64,000 nt of DNA from Acidobacteriota bacterium (GTDB taxonomy: Bacteria; Acidobacteriota; Terriglobia; Acidiferrales; UBA7541), in NCBI GenBank assembly GCA_003223215.1, contig QHYH01000082.1, positions 1 to 64,000 on the forward strand, written 5' to 3'. A program made the translations under genes and the position numbers. Positions 26,436 through 34,965 of this stretch are shown here, in pieces. Each line of letters opens with the position of its first letter. Positions within the stretch are counted from its first letter, which is position 1. Below the pieces are notes generated by a model. It was given only the letters and a program-made list of their open reading frames with translations, searched no databases and was not told where the DNA came from.

Positions 26436-28235
26436 TCAGACCATAATCTCGTGCGCGGGAACGGAAAGTTTCGTTTTTCCGCCGAGCTGTTCCTTGACGG
26501 CTTCCACGATGTGATGAGGCATGAAAGGCTCGCCGTCGTATTTGCGAATGTTGCCGTCCGGCACAAAGCTGGTTTCGCTGCGCAGGTAGCGCGCAAACTG
26601 CCCGCTGTAATTGTTCTCGACGATGATGGTGTGCCGAGCCTTCCTCAGGAGTTCGAGAATCGCTTCCCCGTGCAGCGGCACGAGCCAGCGGATTTGCAAC
26701 TGGTTGGCCGAGATTCCCTCCTCGTTGAGGATTTCGCAGGCTTCCTCAATCACTCCTTTTGTAGAACCCCAGCCGATCAAGGTAACTTCGGCATCGCGCG
26801 GCCCGCGGAGCTCGGGTGGCCTTACCGCCGCCTCGATTCCCGCAACCTTGCGCATGCGCTTTTCCATCATGGCGCGGCGCTTGATGGGGTTGGTGAACTC
26901 GTCGCTAATCAACACACCGTCTTCCATGTGCTCGTCGGTAGCCACGGTGTGGATGTGGCCTGGCACGCCGGGAACGGCGCGCGGCGAGATCCCGCTTTCC
27001 GTGATCCGGTAGCGCTTGTAATCCCCATTCGTGGCCATCCCGGCGCCAGCCCCGTTGCCATTCGTACCGGTAATAAGTTCGCCGCGATCGATGACCGGGT
27101 GGAAGTCCAGATCTTTCGGGTCGACGCCGAGCCGGCCTTCCGACAGCAGCAGGTCGCAAAGCACCAGCCCCGGGCACTGGAAGCGGTCGACGAGGTTGAA
27201 CATTTCGGGAATCAACTTGAAGCAGTCGGCGATGTCCAAAGGCGCGGCAATCGCGCGCGGATAATCTCCGAATGCCGCGCCGAGCATTTGCCACAAGTCG
27301 CCCTGCTCGGTTTTCGTAGGAACGCCCGTCGATGGCCCCGCGCGTTGACAATCAATGACCACGACGGGAGTTTCGATCATCGCGGACATCCCCAGGCCCT
27401 CGCTCATCAGTGCGAACCCGCCCCCAGACGTGGCGCACATCGCACGCACGCCCCCGTGAGCGGCGCCAATCGCCATGTTGATCACGCCAATCTCGTCTTC
27501 CACCTGCCGGACCATGATCCCGGCCTTGCGCGCGTGCGCCGCCATCCAGTGCAGCACGCCGGTCGAAGGACTCATGGGATACGCACAATAAAACTTCACG
27601 CCCGCTGCCGCGCCTCCCATGGCCATGGCGATGTTGCCGCTTAGCACCGCGTAACGTTTGTCCGTCTTCGGAAGCGGATTCAGGAAGGCCGCGAAGTGCC
27701 TAGCGGCATAATCGTAGCCCGCGCGCGCTACGCCGACATTTTCCGCCACCACGGCCTCGCCTTTTTTCTTGAACTGCTCGCGCAGGGCTTCCTCCAATGC
27801 AGGGAAGCCGATGCCCATCATGTGCAGTCCCGCGCCCATAGCCAGCGTGTTCTGCGCCACTTTATTTCTGGTGATGTCGGCAAGCTCGGAAACAGGAAGA
27901 GGGCAAAGCTGCACGCCGTCCGCCGCGACACCGGGCTTAATCGTGTCCGCGTTGTAAATACACGACGCGCCGTTGCCGAGCAGCTTCAGGTGCCGATCCA
28001 TGGTGTCCTGGTTGAGCGGAATCAGCAGATCGATCCGGTCACCCATGTTGGTGACCGGTTCGGGGCCGGTGCGGATCGTCAGCAGCGTGTGCCCGCCCCG
28101 AATAATGGACTGATAGGCGTTGTAGGCATTCAGGCTGAGGCCCCTCCGGCTAAAGATCTTCGCGAAAATATCACCCGGCGTGGCCACCCCTTGGCCCGCA
28201 GCACCTCCAATGGCGACCGCAAAGGTCTGTTTCAT
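26436..28235 (-). CDS. korA: 2-oxoacid:ferredoxin oxidoreductase, alpha (gamma-alpha fused) subunit
   Basis: About 599 residues. The N-terminal gamma domain starts VAIGGAAGQGVATPGDIFAKIFSRRG; the alpha domain follows from about residue 190 with FYCAYPMSPSTGVLHWMA, VRQVEDEIGVINMAIGAAHGG and TSGGGFALMSEGLGM. The frame is open to 28391, but the Met at 28235 begins the family's usual N-terminus and has an AAAGAGGGTGCC ribosome site. Together with KorB it forms a low-potential electron source for ferredoxin, useful in a reductive or oxidative TCA cycle. Its upstream region borders the integrated 18.4 kb element. Confidence 0.92.
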   Translation of the reverse strand: MKQTFAVAIGGAAGQGVATPGDIFAKIFSRRGLSLNAYNAYQSIIRGGHTLLTIRTGPEPVTNMGDRIDLLIPLNQDTMDRHLKLLGNGASCIYNADTIKPGVAADGVQLCPLPVSELADITRNKVAQNTLAMGAGLHMMGIGFPALEEALREQFKKKGEAVVAENVGVARAGYDYAARHFAAFLNPLPKTDKRYAVLSGNIAMAMGGAAAGVKFYCAYPMSPSTGVLHWMAAHARKAGIMVRQVEDEIGVINMAIGAAHGGVRAMCATSGGGFALMSEGLGMSAMIETPVVVIDCQRAGPSTGVPTKTEQGDLWQMLGAAFGDYPRAIAAPLDIADCFKLIPEMFNLVDRFQCPGLVLCDLLLSEGRLGVDPKDLDFHPVIDRGELITGTNGNGAGAGMATNGDYKRYRITESGISPRAVPGVPGHIHTVATDEHMEDGVLISDEFTNPIKRRAMMEKRMRKVAGIEAAVRPPELRGPRDAEVTLIGWGSTKGVIEEACEILNEEGISANQLQIRWLVPLHGEAILELLRKARHTIIVENNYSGQFARYLRSETSFVPDGNIRKYDGEPFMPHHIVEAVKEQLGGKTKLSVPAHEIMV

Positions 28236-28526
28236 GGCACCCTCTTTGGTTGGAAGTCTATTTGCGAGCTCGCCGCTACAGTCTTGTACAAGCTTCGGGC
28301 GTGACTCGAAGGAAGAGTCGGATCCCCGTGGAAAATATACGGCATGGGAATCTCCGCTTGCTCGTCTGGGTAGCCGGGAGTATACACCCAATTACCGCTA
28401 TATTCTCCTCTTAAATGGCCGCGGTGGCCGCGGCCAGCGTCGCCACCATTCCTTCTGTTGTACGTATCTTTCCTCGAATCGGCCGCCGGGAAGCAAACGC
28501 AACATCATGGCCCGGCCTGAGGAATT
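28236..28526. other. Chromosomal flank between kor and the integrated element
   Basis: There is no gene here. It is probably the divergent promoter region that originally lay between the kor and sdh operons, now split by the element. Confidence 0.5.
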
Positions 28527-28539
28527 TAGTTTTCAAAAC
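28527..28539 (+). repeat. Left att core (13-bp direct repeat)
   Basis: TAGTTTTCAAAAC is identical to 46952-46964. Its inner GTTTT-C-AAAAC is a near-perfect palindrome with a single central base, as expected for a tyrosine-recombinase crossover core. No tRNA surrounds it; the target appears to be intergenic. Confidence 0.75.
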
Positions 28540-28621
28540 AGTCAAGACATTTCGGTGCCTCGTGTTTTCAAAGGTTTGCGGAAGGTGATTCGAGGGGATT
28601 CAGGGTTCTCCGAGGACTGTT

Positions 28622-28665
28622 TGGGTACACGATTTGGGTACACGATTAGGTACACGCGGGTACAA
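28622..28665 (+). promoter_or_regulatory. Left cluster of GGGTACAC arm-type motifs
   Basis: Four direct copies of (G/A)GGTACA(C/A) start at 28623, 28636, 28648 and 28658, spaced 10-13 bp apart (about one helical turn). Two more copies in the same orientation lie just inside the right end. The best reading is arm-type binding sites of the element's integrase and/or excisionase. Confidence 0.65.
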
Positions 28666-29026
28666 GAGCAGGCGGTGCTTCGAATCCATTCAGCCCCGCG
28701 TAAGCCCACAGAGGCCTCGACCAGGCCAATTTGGCACTTGATTAAGTACTAGGACCATGATAGTGTTTTTGGTGGAGACCGCCGGTACCGCAGCCCCGGA
28801 CAGCCGTGTTAGGGTCAAGGGCGGTTCTCGCGTAGTGTGTTGCCGGACCCCGTACGTAAACCGGGGAATCCGCCGTCAAGGATTAGACGGCGGTAGCGGA
28901 ACCCGGGTTGGCAAGCAGTTACCTTGGCAGGCACACCTGCCGGGGCCCCGTTAAAGACCAACATCCCACCTAATCAAGGTCGGGTCATCCATGACCAGGG
29001 CGTAGTGCGCCCAACTGGATGACTCA
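28666..29026. other. Non-coding left end of the element
   Basis: No gene is seen. The stretch has GC-rich inverted repeats (for example GCCGTC-n8-GACGGC near 28871-28890). It probably contains the promoter of the excisionase-like gene. Confidence 0.4.
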
Positions 29027-29278
29027 ATGTCACTTTCAAAGTCTAAGAAGCCGCAGTCCAGCGGTACGAGTCCGACCACGGCTCTACCCGCAGTATCAGA
29101 ACCAATCCTGACAATCGGGCAAGTCGCCGAGCGTTTGCAAATGGAGGTCTCGACCGTTCGAGAACTTCTACGCAAACGCAATCGCCGACCGTTGCCTTCT
29201 TTGAAGTGCGGGAAATTCCTCCGATTCAAATGGAGCCTTATCGAGCAATGGCTGGATGAGAGCCGGAGGGCGGCATGA
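29027..29278 (+). CDS. Excisionase-like helix-turn-helix protein
   Basis: An 83-residue protein with a MerR/Xis-type winged helix: EPILTIGQVAERLQMEVSTV then RELLRKRNRRPLPSLKCGKFLRFKWSLIEQWLDE. This fits the excisionase-family DNA-binding domain (HTH_17-like), which bends att DNA and sets the direction of integrase. It is the first gene after the left end, facing inward, and its stop overlaps the next start (ATGA at 29275). An operon regulator role is equally possible. Confidence 0.8.
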   Translation: MSLSKSKKPQSSGTSPTTALPAVSEPILTIGQVAERLQMEVSTVRELLRKRNRRPLPSLKCGKFLRFKWSLIEQWLDESRRAA

Positions 29279-30108
29279 GCACCGCCCTCAATCCAACGCA
29301 GAAATACATGCTGCGTCTCGTGCTGTTCAACGCAGGTAAAACAATCCAACACAAAAATAGAATCTGCGAAGTAGTGGAAACGCACGACCAACTTCGCCAA
29401 CTCCAGCCGCTTGTAGACGAGGATTTGACCGAACCAAAAACAAATCCGTTTTGGGTGCCCCGCAGACCTGTAGCCCGCAAAGAACTGCGCCAGGAGCGTA
29501 TCCGTCGCTTATACATCGGCGGAATCCGTTCGCCGTTCAATCCGCCGCATTGGACAGGAGATTCAATGGAAGGACTCACAGCCGTACCGCTTCCCGCAAG
29601 CGGATTGGACAGCGAATACGTGCTGACTCTTGTCCGCGACCTCGGCTATCCCATAGATGCCGCCCTTGCTGCGATGGCTCACCCTCCCAGAGTGCGGCAG
29701 CCAGACCGCCGCCGAAAAGTGGAAGAGGGCGGGAACACTGTCATCGCCCAGCCCGTTTCGTACACCGCCGCCCCCAGCCGTCGTACCGAACGGGGTGGTT
29801 TCACCCGCGATTCGGTTCGGAAGGCAATCGCACGCATGAGAGCCTCTTCTCAGATGCGACTGGCAGTCTTTGAGGTGGTTTTCAGTCGCCGCTCTCCTAG
29901 CCGTATTTCGGTGCAGTTCGGGGTGGGTACCCGCGCCTTGAACAAGGCGGCGAGCAGGATACGGAAAGACATCCGACACGCTGGGGAGGGGGTCTCGGAG
30001 GGTGTTCAAAAACCCAATAAAAACGCGGCTTCCGAGGCTCTTATGGGTAGTTCTTGGCACATATATGAGGGGAGCAACGAAAATGAAAGAACTGAAAAAC
30101 CTTATTAA
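29275..30108 (+). CDS. Unknown element protein with a C-terminal HTH-like region
   Basis: A 277-residue protein that I do not recognise. It starts within the stop of the excisionase-like gene, so the two are translationally coupled. The N-terminal half has mixed helices; residues about 180-240 (RDSVRKAIARMRASSQMRLAVFEVVF, then SRISVQFGVGTRALNKAASRIRKDI) resemble a sigma-region-4 or other helix-turn-helix array. A DNA-binding role is a guess. The 3' end overlaps the next small gene by 26 bp. Confidence 0.65.
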   Translation: MSTALNPTQKYMLRLVLFNAGKTIQHKNRICEVVETHDQLRQLQPLVDEDLTEPKTNPFWVPRRPVARKELRQERIRRLYIGGIRSPFNPPHWTGDSMEGLTAVPLPASGLDSEYVLTLVRDLGYPIDAALAAMAHPPRVRQPDRRRKVEEGGNTVIAQPVSYTAAPSRRTERGGFTRDSVRKAIARMRASSQMRLAVFEVVFSRRSPSRISVQFGVGTRALNKAASRIRKDIRHAGEGVSEGVQKPNKNAASEALMGSSWHIYEGSNENERTEKPY

Positions 30109-30325
30109 AGAGGGTGCGCCGCTCGTGATTATCGTTCTCAGCCAGGAGGGGCTGGAAAAGTCCTTCGTCTTTTATGAGGAAGAGAACGCCGAAGCGTTGG
30201 AGCAGGGGAACCTGCTACTCGCTCGAATCTCGTGCCTGTTGTCGCTATTGGATAACGCCGTTCGTCACGGAGGAGAACCAGCGGAAGCGGTCGGCAGGAA
30301 CAGGGACAACAGGAAGTTCCGCTGA
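30083..30325 (+). CDS. Small unknown protein
   Basis: An 80-residue acidic protein beginning MKELKNLIKEGAPLVIIVLS, with a ribosome site (ggggagc) upstream. It overlaps the end of the preceding gene. The body is helical (EEENAEALEQGNLLLARISCLLSLLD). It has no recognised family; it is likely real because of the ribosome site and its place in a tight row of genes. Confidence 0.5.
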   Translation: MKELKNLIKEGAPLVIIVLSQEGLEKSFVFYEEENAEALEQGNLLLARISCLLSLLDNAVRHGGEPAEAVGRNRDNRKFR

Positions 30326-30432
30326 ATTAGTGGCGGTAACCAACGGTAAGCAATAGCGGTAGCAGCAACCCAGGGTAGCGCGAAGAAGCGGTTAATGAGT
30401 TCGTGGGGACCTCGGCACTTTAGGAGGATTCC

Positions 30433-30579
30433 ATGAATTCCATAGATTGGTGTGTGACGTGTCAGCGCGTAGTACCGGAAGGCGAGGAACACGACTATAT
30501 AGCGCACGGCTCGACTCGAGAACGCGCAGAAGAGTTGCTGGCTTGGAAGAGAAGTTTTGAGCAAGAACGCCAACAATAG
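30433..30579 (+). CDS. Very small protein with a CxxC motif
   Basis: A 48-residue frame, MNSIDWCVTCQRVVPEGEEH, ending in EQERQQ, with a strong TAGGAGG ribosome site 7 bp upstream. One CxxC pair and a later His could bind a metal with a partner. The function is unknown. Confidence 0.55.
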   Translation: MNSIDWCVTCQRVVPEGEEHDYIAHGSTRERAEELLAWKRSFEQERQQ

Positions 30580-30750
30580 GTGAACAATGCTGCAGTAAAC
30601 AAGCCCGCGAGTGGCGTCGTGGTGCTTGTGCCCGAAAATGCCATAAATGCTTAAGCGAATAGGCGAATGGGCGAGAAGCCAAAGAAAGGTGGTGAACGCT
30701 GCCAGTAATCAACGGCTGGCATCGCAAATTCTAGTTGAAAAGTAGAGAGT

Positions 30751-31032
30751 ATGAATAAGGAAGCAGTCGGCACCTTGACCGGGAAATACTTCCACAGCGT
30801 CAAGAGTGACCGTGAAACGATTGAATGGCAGGGGCAGTTTCTCGGGCTAGCGTCTCCGGGACTGTATCGCGTGCAGTTGTACGAATGGATTAACGGAACC
30901 GAATCGGAACAGCGTTTGGTGCCAGCGACCGACATGCGGTACTGGAAGGTATACGACGCGCAGGAGCAGATGCTGGATGCGTACGAACTCTACGCGAAGC
31001 GTCGCGGGAGTGCTCCGAAGGTGGGCGTATGA
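30751..31032 (+). CDS. Unknown protein preceding the replicase
   Basis: A 93-residue protein: NKEAVGTLTGKYFHSVKSDRE, WQGQFLGLASPGLYRVQLYEW, KVYDAQEQMLDAYELYAKRRG. It looks like a small beta-barrel followed by helices. Its stop overlaps the replicase start by 4 bp (ATGA), so it is translated together with it and may act with it (for example as a DNA-binding accessory); this is inferred from position only. Confidence 0.6.
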   Translation: MNKEAVGTLTGKYFHSVKSDRETIEWQGQFLGLASPGLYRVQLYEWINGTESEQRLVPATDMRYWKVYDAQEQMLDAYELYAKRRGSAPKVGV

Positions 31033-33497
31033 GCGCGACCACGACCCCACTCCATAAACAGTTGCATACCGAAGCACAGTTCGAGTCTGCAATGAAAGCA
31101 TTGACGGCCACAAAAGGAAACCGGGCAGAGGCCGATAAAATTCTTTATCGCGAATATGATTTGACGAATGACGCGGCTCGGAAATCTGCCTTAAATGAAG
31201 CGGTGAAAGGGCAGTTTGTAGACCCACTGCCAGATGTTCCACAAACATTGAAACAACTTCGCCAGTGGGTTCGCTGGGAACTTGAACCGGACAAAGACGG
31301 CAATCCAACCAAGGTGCCGTATCAGGTGAACGGTAAGAAAGCGTCATCGACCGACCCGAACAGGTGGACTGATTACCGTACGGCTGTGACGGGCGCGACG
31401 ATTGATGCGTCTGGTGGTGTGGGTTTCGTGGTAAACGGCGACGGGATCTTCGGCATTGACTTGGATGGTTGCTACAACCCGAAAACCGGCAAGATCGCCG
31501 AATGGGCTGAGCGCATCATTGATGCGTGTAAGAGCTACACCGAGTACACTCCGTCGGAAACCGGCCTGCGTGTATGGGCGCGCGGCGTTCTTCCAGCCGG
31601 TCTCCGCGTATTCAACTTGGACCCGGCGGTTGGTTATGGTGAAAAGGTCAAGATCGAAATTTACGAGCACAGTCGTTATTTCACTGTGACGGGCGACGCA
31701 TTCTTCGAAGAGTCAGGCATAGAGGAGATCGACACGGCAGCAATTTATCAAATGCTCCACGATATTCGTGCTCAACATCCGGCTCCGGTGAACCAAAAGA
31801 CAGCGGAGAAGAGCGCGGCGGCCGACGACACGACTGGCGTTCAAATTGTTTACGCGCCGGGCTCCAATATCAAGATCGACAAACACGCCATCTTCATGCG
31901 GGGCCAAGTTGTGAAGGATGGCAGCGGATTCCATGTGACGTTGAACAACAAAGACGGTCTAGCCTTTGCCACGGTAACCTACCCATCACAGAGTGAAGCC
32001 GATCTAGGCTTTGCTACGGTGCTCGCGCTTATCCATGATGGCGACGTGGACAAGATGGACGATGATTTCCGTAAGTCTGCGCTTTACCGGGAGAAATGGG
32101 AGCGCGAGGATTACCGAGAGCGCACCTTCACGAAGGCTTTGGAAACCGGTGAGAAGATTCGCAAAGAGAAAGTGTTGACGGTGCAAGAGCCGACTCCATC
32201 CACTCCCACGGTAACTGTGGCTACTTCCACGGACACTGTGGTCACCGCACTGACTCCCAGTGTGATTCCGGGCGACGAAATTCCAGCGTTCGATGAGTCG
32301 GCAATCACAGGCATCTACCGCGACATAGTGGACGCAGCAACGAACGGCACCACTATTCCTAGGCAGTTCGCGTTTTTGGCGGCGAGGGTTTATATCGGCG
32401 CGATGATCGCGGGCAAGATCACCTTCGAGGGGATGGAAGACACGTCCAGTTACTACGGCGTGCCCATCGGGCTGTCAGGCACAAGTAAGGGCCTCGCATG
32501 GAAGCGAACCGTGGACGACATTTTGAGCCTACCGAATCTCGCACTCTCCGTGAAAATTCTAGAAGGCAGCGGCGACAGTGGTGCGGGATTGAAGGACTTC
32601 TTCTTTGACGAGCCTAGGAACGCGCCAGTCGTCTGCATGATTGACGAAGCTATCTCGCTTGGTCACAAAGCAGGAGATAAAAAGAACCCGGAAATCTTGG
32701 ACGCCATCGTCGAGTTGGCTACGAAGCACAAGTTCACTCGTGTGAAGGCTGCACGCGGTAAGGGCAAGGCGGGTCGCTCCCACGACAACGCACACCTTAG
32801 CATCTACTTGTGCGCTCAAGACAAGGAGGTAATCGCAGCCGCATTCCCGAACCGCCGAGGCATGGGTCTCTTTGAGCGATTCTACGGCGAGTATTCCGCG
32901 CCCATCATCGCGGGCAGACTGCCAAAGGTTGACACGCTGGTCGCGACCAAGATTTGGGAGGCGGTGCAGAAACTTCCGAAGTCTGGTCACATGACGATGG
33001 CGGCTGGAGTGGAGGAGAGAATTGAGTCGTACTGGGCGAGCCTACCCAGGGATGTTCAGACCAAGGTTCGATTGAAATCTCACCTGTACCGCGACATGTA
33101 CATGGCGGCACACGGACGTGGTTCCATGATTGCCGAGATGCGGGACTTGGACTCCACGCTGGTGAACTTCCCTCGCCAGATTAAGATTCGAGAGGCGTTC
33201 TTCACTACCGAGGTGCCAGACAAGATTGGGCTGTACTTGAGCCGCTTGAAGGCGATAACGGAGAGTATGCGCCGCCGACTCAACTCGGGGGAACCTGTGT
33301 GGGCGGTGGCTCTCTCACAACGGGACTTCCAGACGGATACGCTGGCCTACAAGAACAACGAACTCCACTTTTTTGACACCGCATGGCGCAGTTGGCTCTC
33401 CCAAATGATGCCAGTGAAGATCAAGAAGACTAACGGGCACGAGTACGATAAGTTCGCCCCGAAGCCGCTCGAGAACGAGGAAGGCATGTGGAAGTAG
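31029..33497 (+). CDS. PrimPol-helicase-like replicase (NrS-1 polymerase-type N-terminus)
   Basis: An 822-residue protein. The N-terminal domain (about residues 70-230) looks like an archaeo-eukaryotic primase-polymerase of the type in phage NrS-1 polymerase and many mobile elements: QWVRWELEPDKDGNPTKVPY, FGIDLDGCYNP with metal-binding D144 and D146, YTPSETGLRVWARG, IEIYEHSRYFTVTGD. In motif II the usual His is Arg. The C-terminal half (about 410-650) resembles DUF3987 helicase-like ATPases, with a degenerate P-loop GLSGTSKGLAWKR and Walker B VVCMIDEA. It should start and drive replication of the excised element; the iteron-like repeats begin right after its stop. Helicase activity is uncertain given the weak P-loop. 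Confidence 0.75.
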   Translation: MSATTTPLHKQLHTEAQFESAMKALTATKGNRAEADKILYREYDLTNDAARKSALNEAVKGQFVDPLPDVPQTLKQLRQWVRWELEPDKDGNPTKVPYQVNGKKASSTDPNRWTDYRTAVTGATIDASGGVGFVVNGDGIFGIDLDGCYNPKTGKIAEWAERIIDACKSYTEYTPSETGLRVWARGVLPAGLRVFNLDPAVGYGEKVKIEIYEHSRYFTVTGDAFFEESGIEEIDTAAIYQMLHDIRAQHPAPVNQKTAEKSAAADDTTGVQIVYAPGSNIKIDKHAIFMRGQVVKDGSGFHVTLNNKDGLAFATVTYPSQSEADLGFATVLALIHDGDVDKMDDDFRKSALYREKWEREDYRERTFTKALETGEKIRKEKVLTVQEPTPSTPTVTVATSTDTVVTALTPSVIPGDEIPAFDESAITGIYRDIVDAATNGTTIPRQFAFLAARVYIGAMIAGKITFEGMEDTSSYYGVPIGLSGTSKGLAWKRTVDDILSLPNLALSVKILEGSGDSGAGLKDFFFDEPRNAPVVCMIDEAISLGHKAGDKKNPEILDAIVELATKHKFTRVKAARGKGKAGRSHDNAHLSIYLCAQDKEVIAAAFPNRRGMGLFERFYGEYSAPIIAGRLPKVDTLVATKIWEAVQKLPKSGHMTMAAGVEERIESYWASLPRDVQTKVRLKSHLYRDMYMAAHGRGSMIAEMRDLDSTLVNFPRQIKIREAFFTTEVPDKIGLYLSRLKAITESMRRRLNSGEPVWAVALSQRDFQTDTLAYKNNELHFFDTAWRSWLSQMMPVKIKKTNGHEYDKFAPKPLENEEGMWK

Positions 33498-33503
33498 AGG
33501 CAA

Positions 33504-33795
33504 ACGACTTGCTACCGCATGGGGGTAAAACGACTTGCTACCGCATCGAGTAGGGCCAAACGACTTGCTACCATTTGGAGGCAAATCGGCAGTAGCAGGT
33601 CGATTTTCGGGTCGGAAATCAGGGTCATTTGGTAGCAGGTCGATCTCCATTAGAATCATAAGGTTAGCCACCATTTTTGAACGACTTGCTACTAATACAA
33701 ACATCAATCAATTTTCATGTGTTGTGTATCTTGGTAGCAAGTGGTAGCAAGTCGTCGTTTCTGACAGGAAGTAGAGGGGTCTGGTAGCAAGTCGT
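33504..33795. repeat. Iteron-like repeat cluster, candidate replication origin
   Basis: About nine copies of ACGACTTGCTACC lie within 292 bp. Plus-strand copies are at 33504, 33530, 33560 and 33681. Minus-strand copies (GGTAGCAAGTCGT or close variants) are at 33591, 33631, 33733, 33743 and 33783. Spacings are not uniform. They start 7 bp after the replicase stop, the usual place for origin iterons bound by a plasmid or phage initiator. An alternative is an operator array for a repressor. Confidence 0.8.
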
Positions 33796-34312
33796 TTCCG
33801 TGTCGGAAACCGAGGGTAAATGGGACGCCCGCGCGGTCTGGCCCCACCGGTTCCGATTAGGACTGGTGCGAGGCGTTTCCCTTACAAACGCTTCCCCGCG
33901 CGGCGCGAACAATGTGATTGTGTCAATCCAGACACATGCAAGGGAAACCTTGCACCTATCTCAGTACTTCTAGTACCCTACAACGCTGCCCCCGACACGC
34001 TGTAATGTGTCCAGGAACGCACCAGGGACGATATAGGCTGGTTTCCCGTGTCTGGCATGCCAGAGGGCTAGACCACGGCAAATCGCCTTGGAACGAATGG
34101 CAGCGGGGCGGCAGCGTGGGAACCGCTTAAAAATGAGCGGTTGCCGCGCGGGATTAGCAGGGCAGTGTCGCGACCCGGGTCGCTCACTCCGGCGAAACGC
34201 GAAAGCCGGAGCCACACAGTCGACTCCGTCCGTCGAAACGCAATCTTACGCTACCGAAAACAAAACCAGCCGCCCCGGTAAGTTGCTCATTCTCGGGAAC
34301 GGCTGGATTGGA
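33796..34312. other. Structured non-coding DNA next to the iterons
   Basis: No gene is supported. It holds a perfect 14-bp palindrome tctggcatgccaga (34051-34064), a hairpin aaccgct-n8-agcggtt (about 34121-34142) and a 7-bp stem CTCCGGC-n11-GCCGGAG (about 34189-34213). An origin accessory region, a packaging site or a structured RNA are all possible. Confidence 0.45.
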
Positions 34313-34327
34313 AAACGCAATACTTTG
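34313..34327 (+). repeat. Left half of a 15-bp inverted repeat around the small recombinase
   Basis: AAACGCAATACTTTG is the exact reverse complement of 34966-34980. It ends 17 bp from the recombinase stop codon. A partial copy (AAACGCAAT) also lies at 34236-34244. Confidence 0.75.
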
Positions 34328-34343
34328 CAGTAGACCCTTGCGT

Positions 34344-34949
34344 TTAAAAAACGTTGGCCTCGGCCTGCCGGGCAGCCTTAGCCGCAGACTCGTCGGTGCT
34401 GTGAACGTAGCGCAAGGTTGAGGACAATGCCCGGTGACCAGCCGTTTGTTTCACCTGGTTGATGGGTGAGCCGCCGTCCAGCAGATGGGTGACCCGGGAA
34501 TGCTTCAAAGCATGAACCGAACGCCCTGTGATACCAGCTTCCTCGGCAACCGTGGCAAACAGCCGCCAGATGGCGTTGGTGGTCAACGAGCCGCCCTTCT
34601 GGGATGTGAACACGAAGTTCGAGTCGTCCTTACGTTCCATGAGCCACAGCCGCAAGGCTTTCGGCTCGTCGAGCAGCGGTTGCCCGGCTCGCTTCTCGAG
34701 CGGCTGGATAGTCTCGAGACTGCCCTTGACGCGCCGGACGCGGATGGTTCGCGTTTTCAAGTCCACGTCGTTCAACGTGAGATTCGAAAGTTCTTGTGCT
34801 CGGAGCGCGTGGCGATAGCCGGTCAATAGCAAAGCCCAATCACGAACAGAGCGTTCCCGTGCGGCTTTGAGCAGGCGGAGCAGTTCATCGGTCGTAAGCC
34901 AGTTGTTTTCCATGTTCTTCGGTCTCCGTTTCTTGGTCTTGTGTTTCAT
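34344..34949 (-). CDS. Small tyrosine recombinase, catalytic domain with little N-terminus
   Basis: About 200 residues. Catalytic positions in the full frame (opened at 35009): R70 in GYRHALRAQEL, K95 in RVKGS, H166 and K169 in VHALKH (Lys where most have Arg, seen in some families), H192 in TAGH and the nucleophile Y201 in LRYVH. There is no arm-binding domain. I chose the Met at 34949; 34913 (MENNWLTT) is also possible. It lies between two halves of a perfect 15-bp inverted repeat, each 17 bp from the gene ends. Its job may be inversion of this segment, multimer resolution or own mobility. Confidence 0.85.
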   Translation of the reverse strand: MKHKTKKRRPKNMENNWLTTDELLRLLKAARERSVRDWALLLTGYRHALRAQELSNLTLNDVDLKTRTIRVRRVKGSLETIQPLEKRAGQPLLDEPKALRLWLMERKDDSNFVFTSQKGGSLTTNAIWRLFATVAEEAGITGRSVHALKHSRVTHLLDGGSPINQVKQTAGHRALSSTLRYVHSTDESAAKAARQAEANVF

Positions 34950-34965
34950 CGACGCAAGAGTAGAA

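Noticed and set aside
28527-28700. A tRNA as target of the 18.4 kb element
   Set aside because: Neither strand around either core forms a cloverleaf; the GTTTTCAAAAC palindrome only superficially resembles an anticodon arm.
28757-28954. A 65-codon frame near the left end of the element
   Set aside because: No ribosome site, no protein-like pattern, and it lies in a GC-rich stretch with hairpins.
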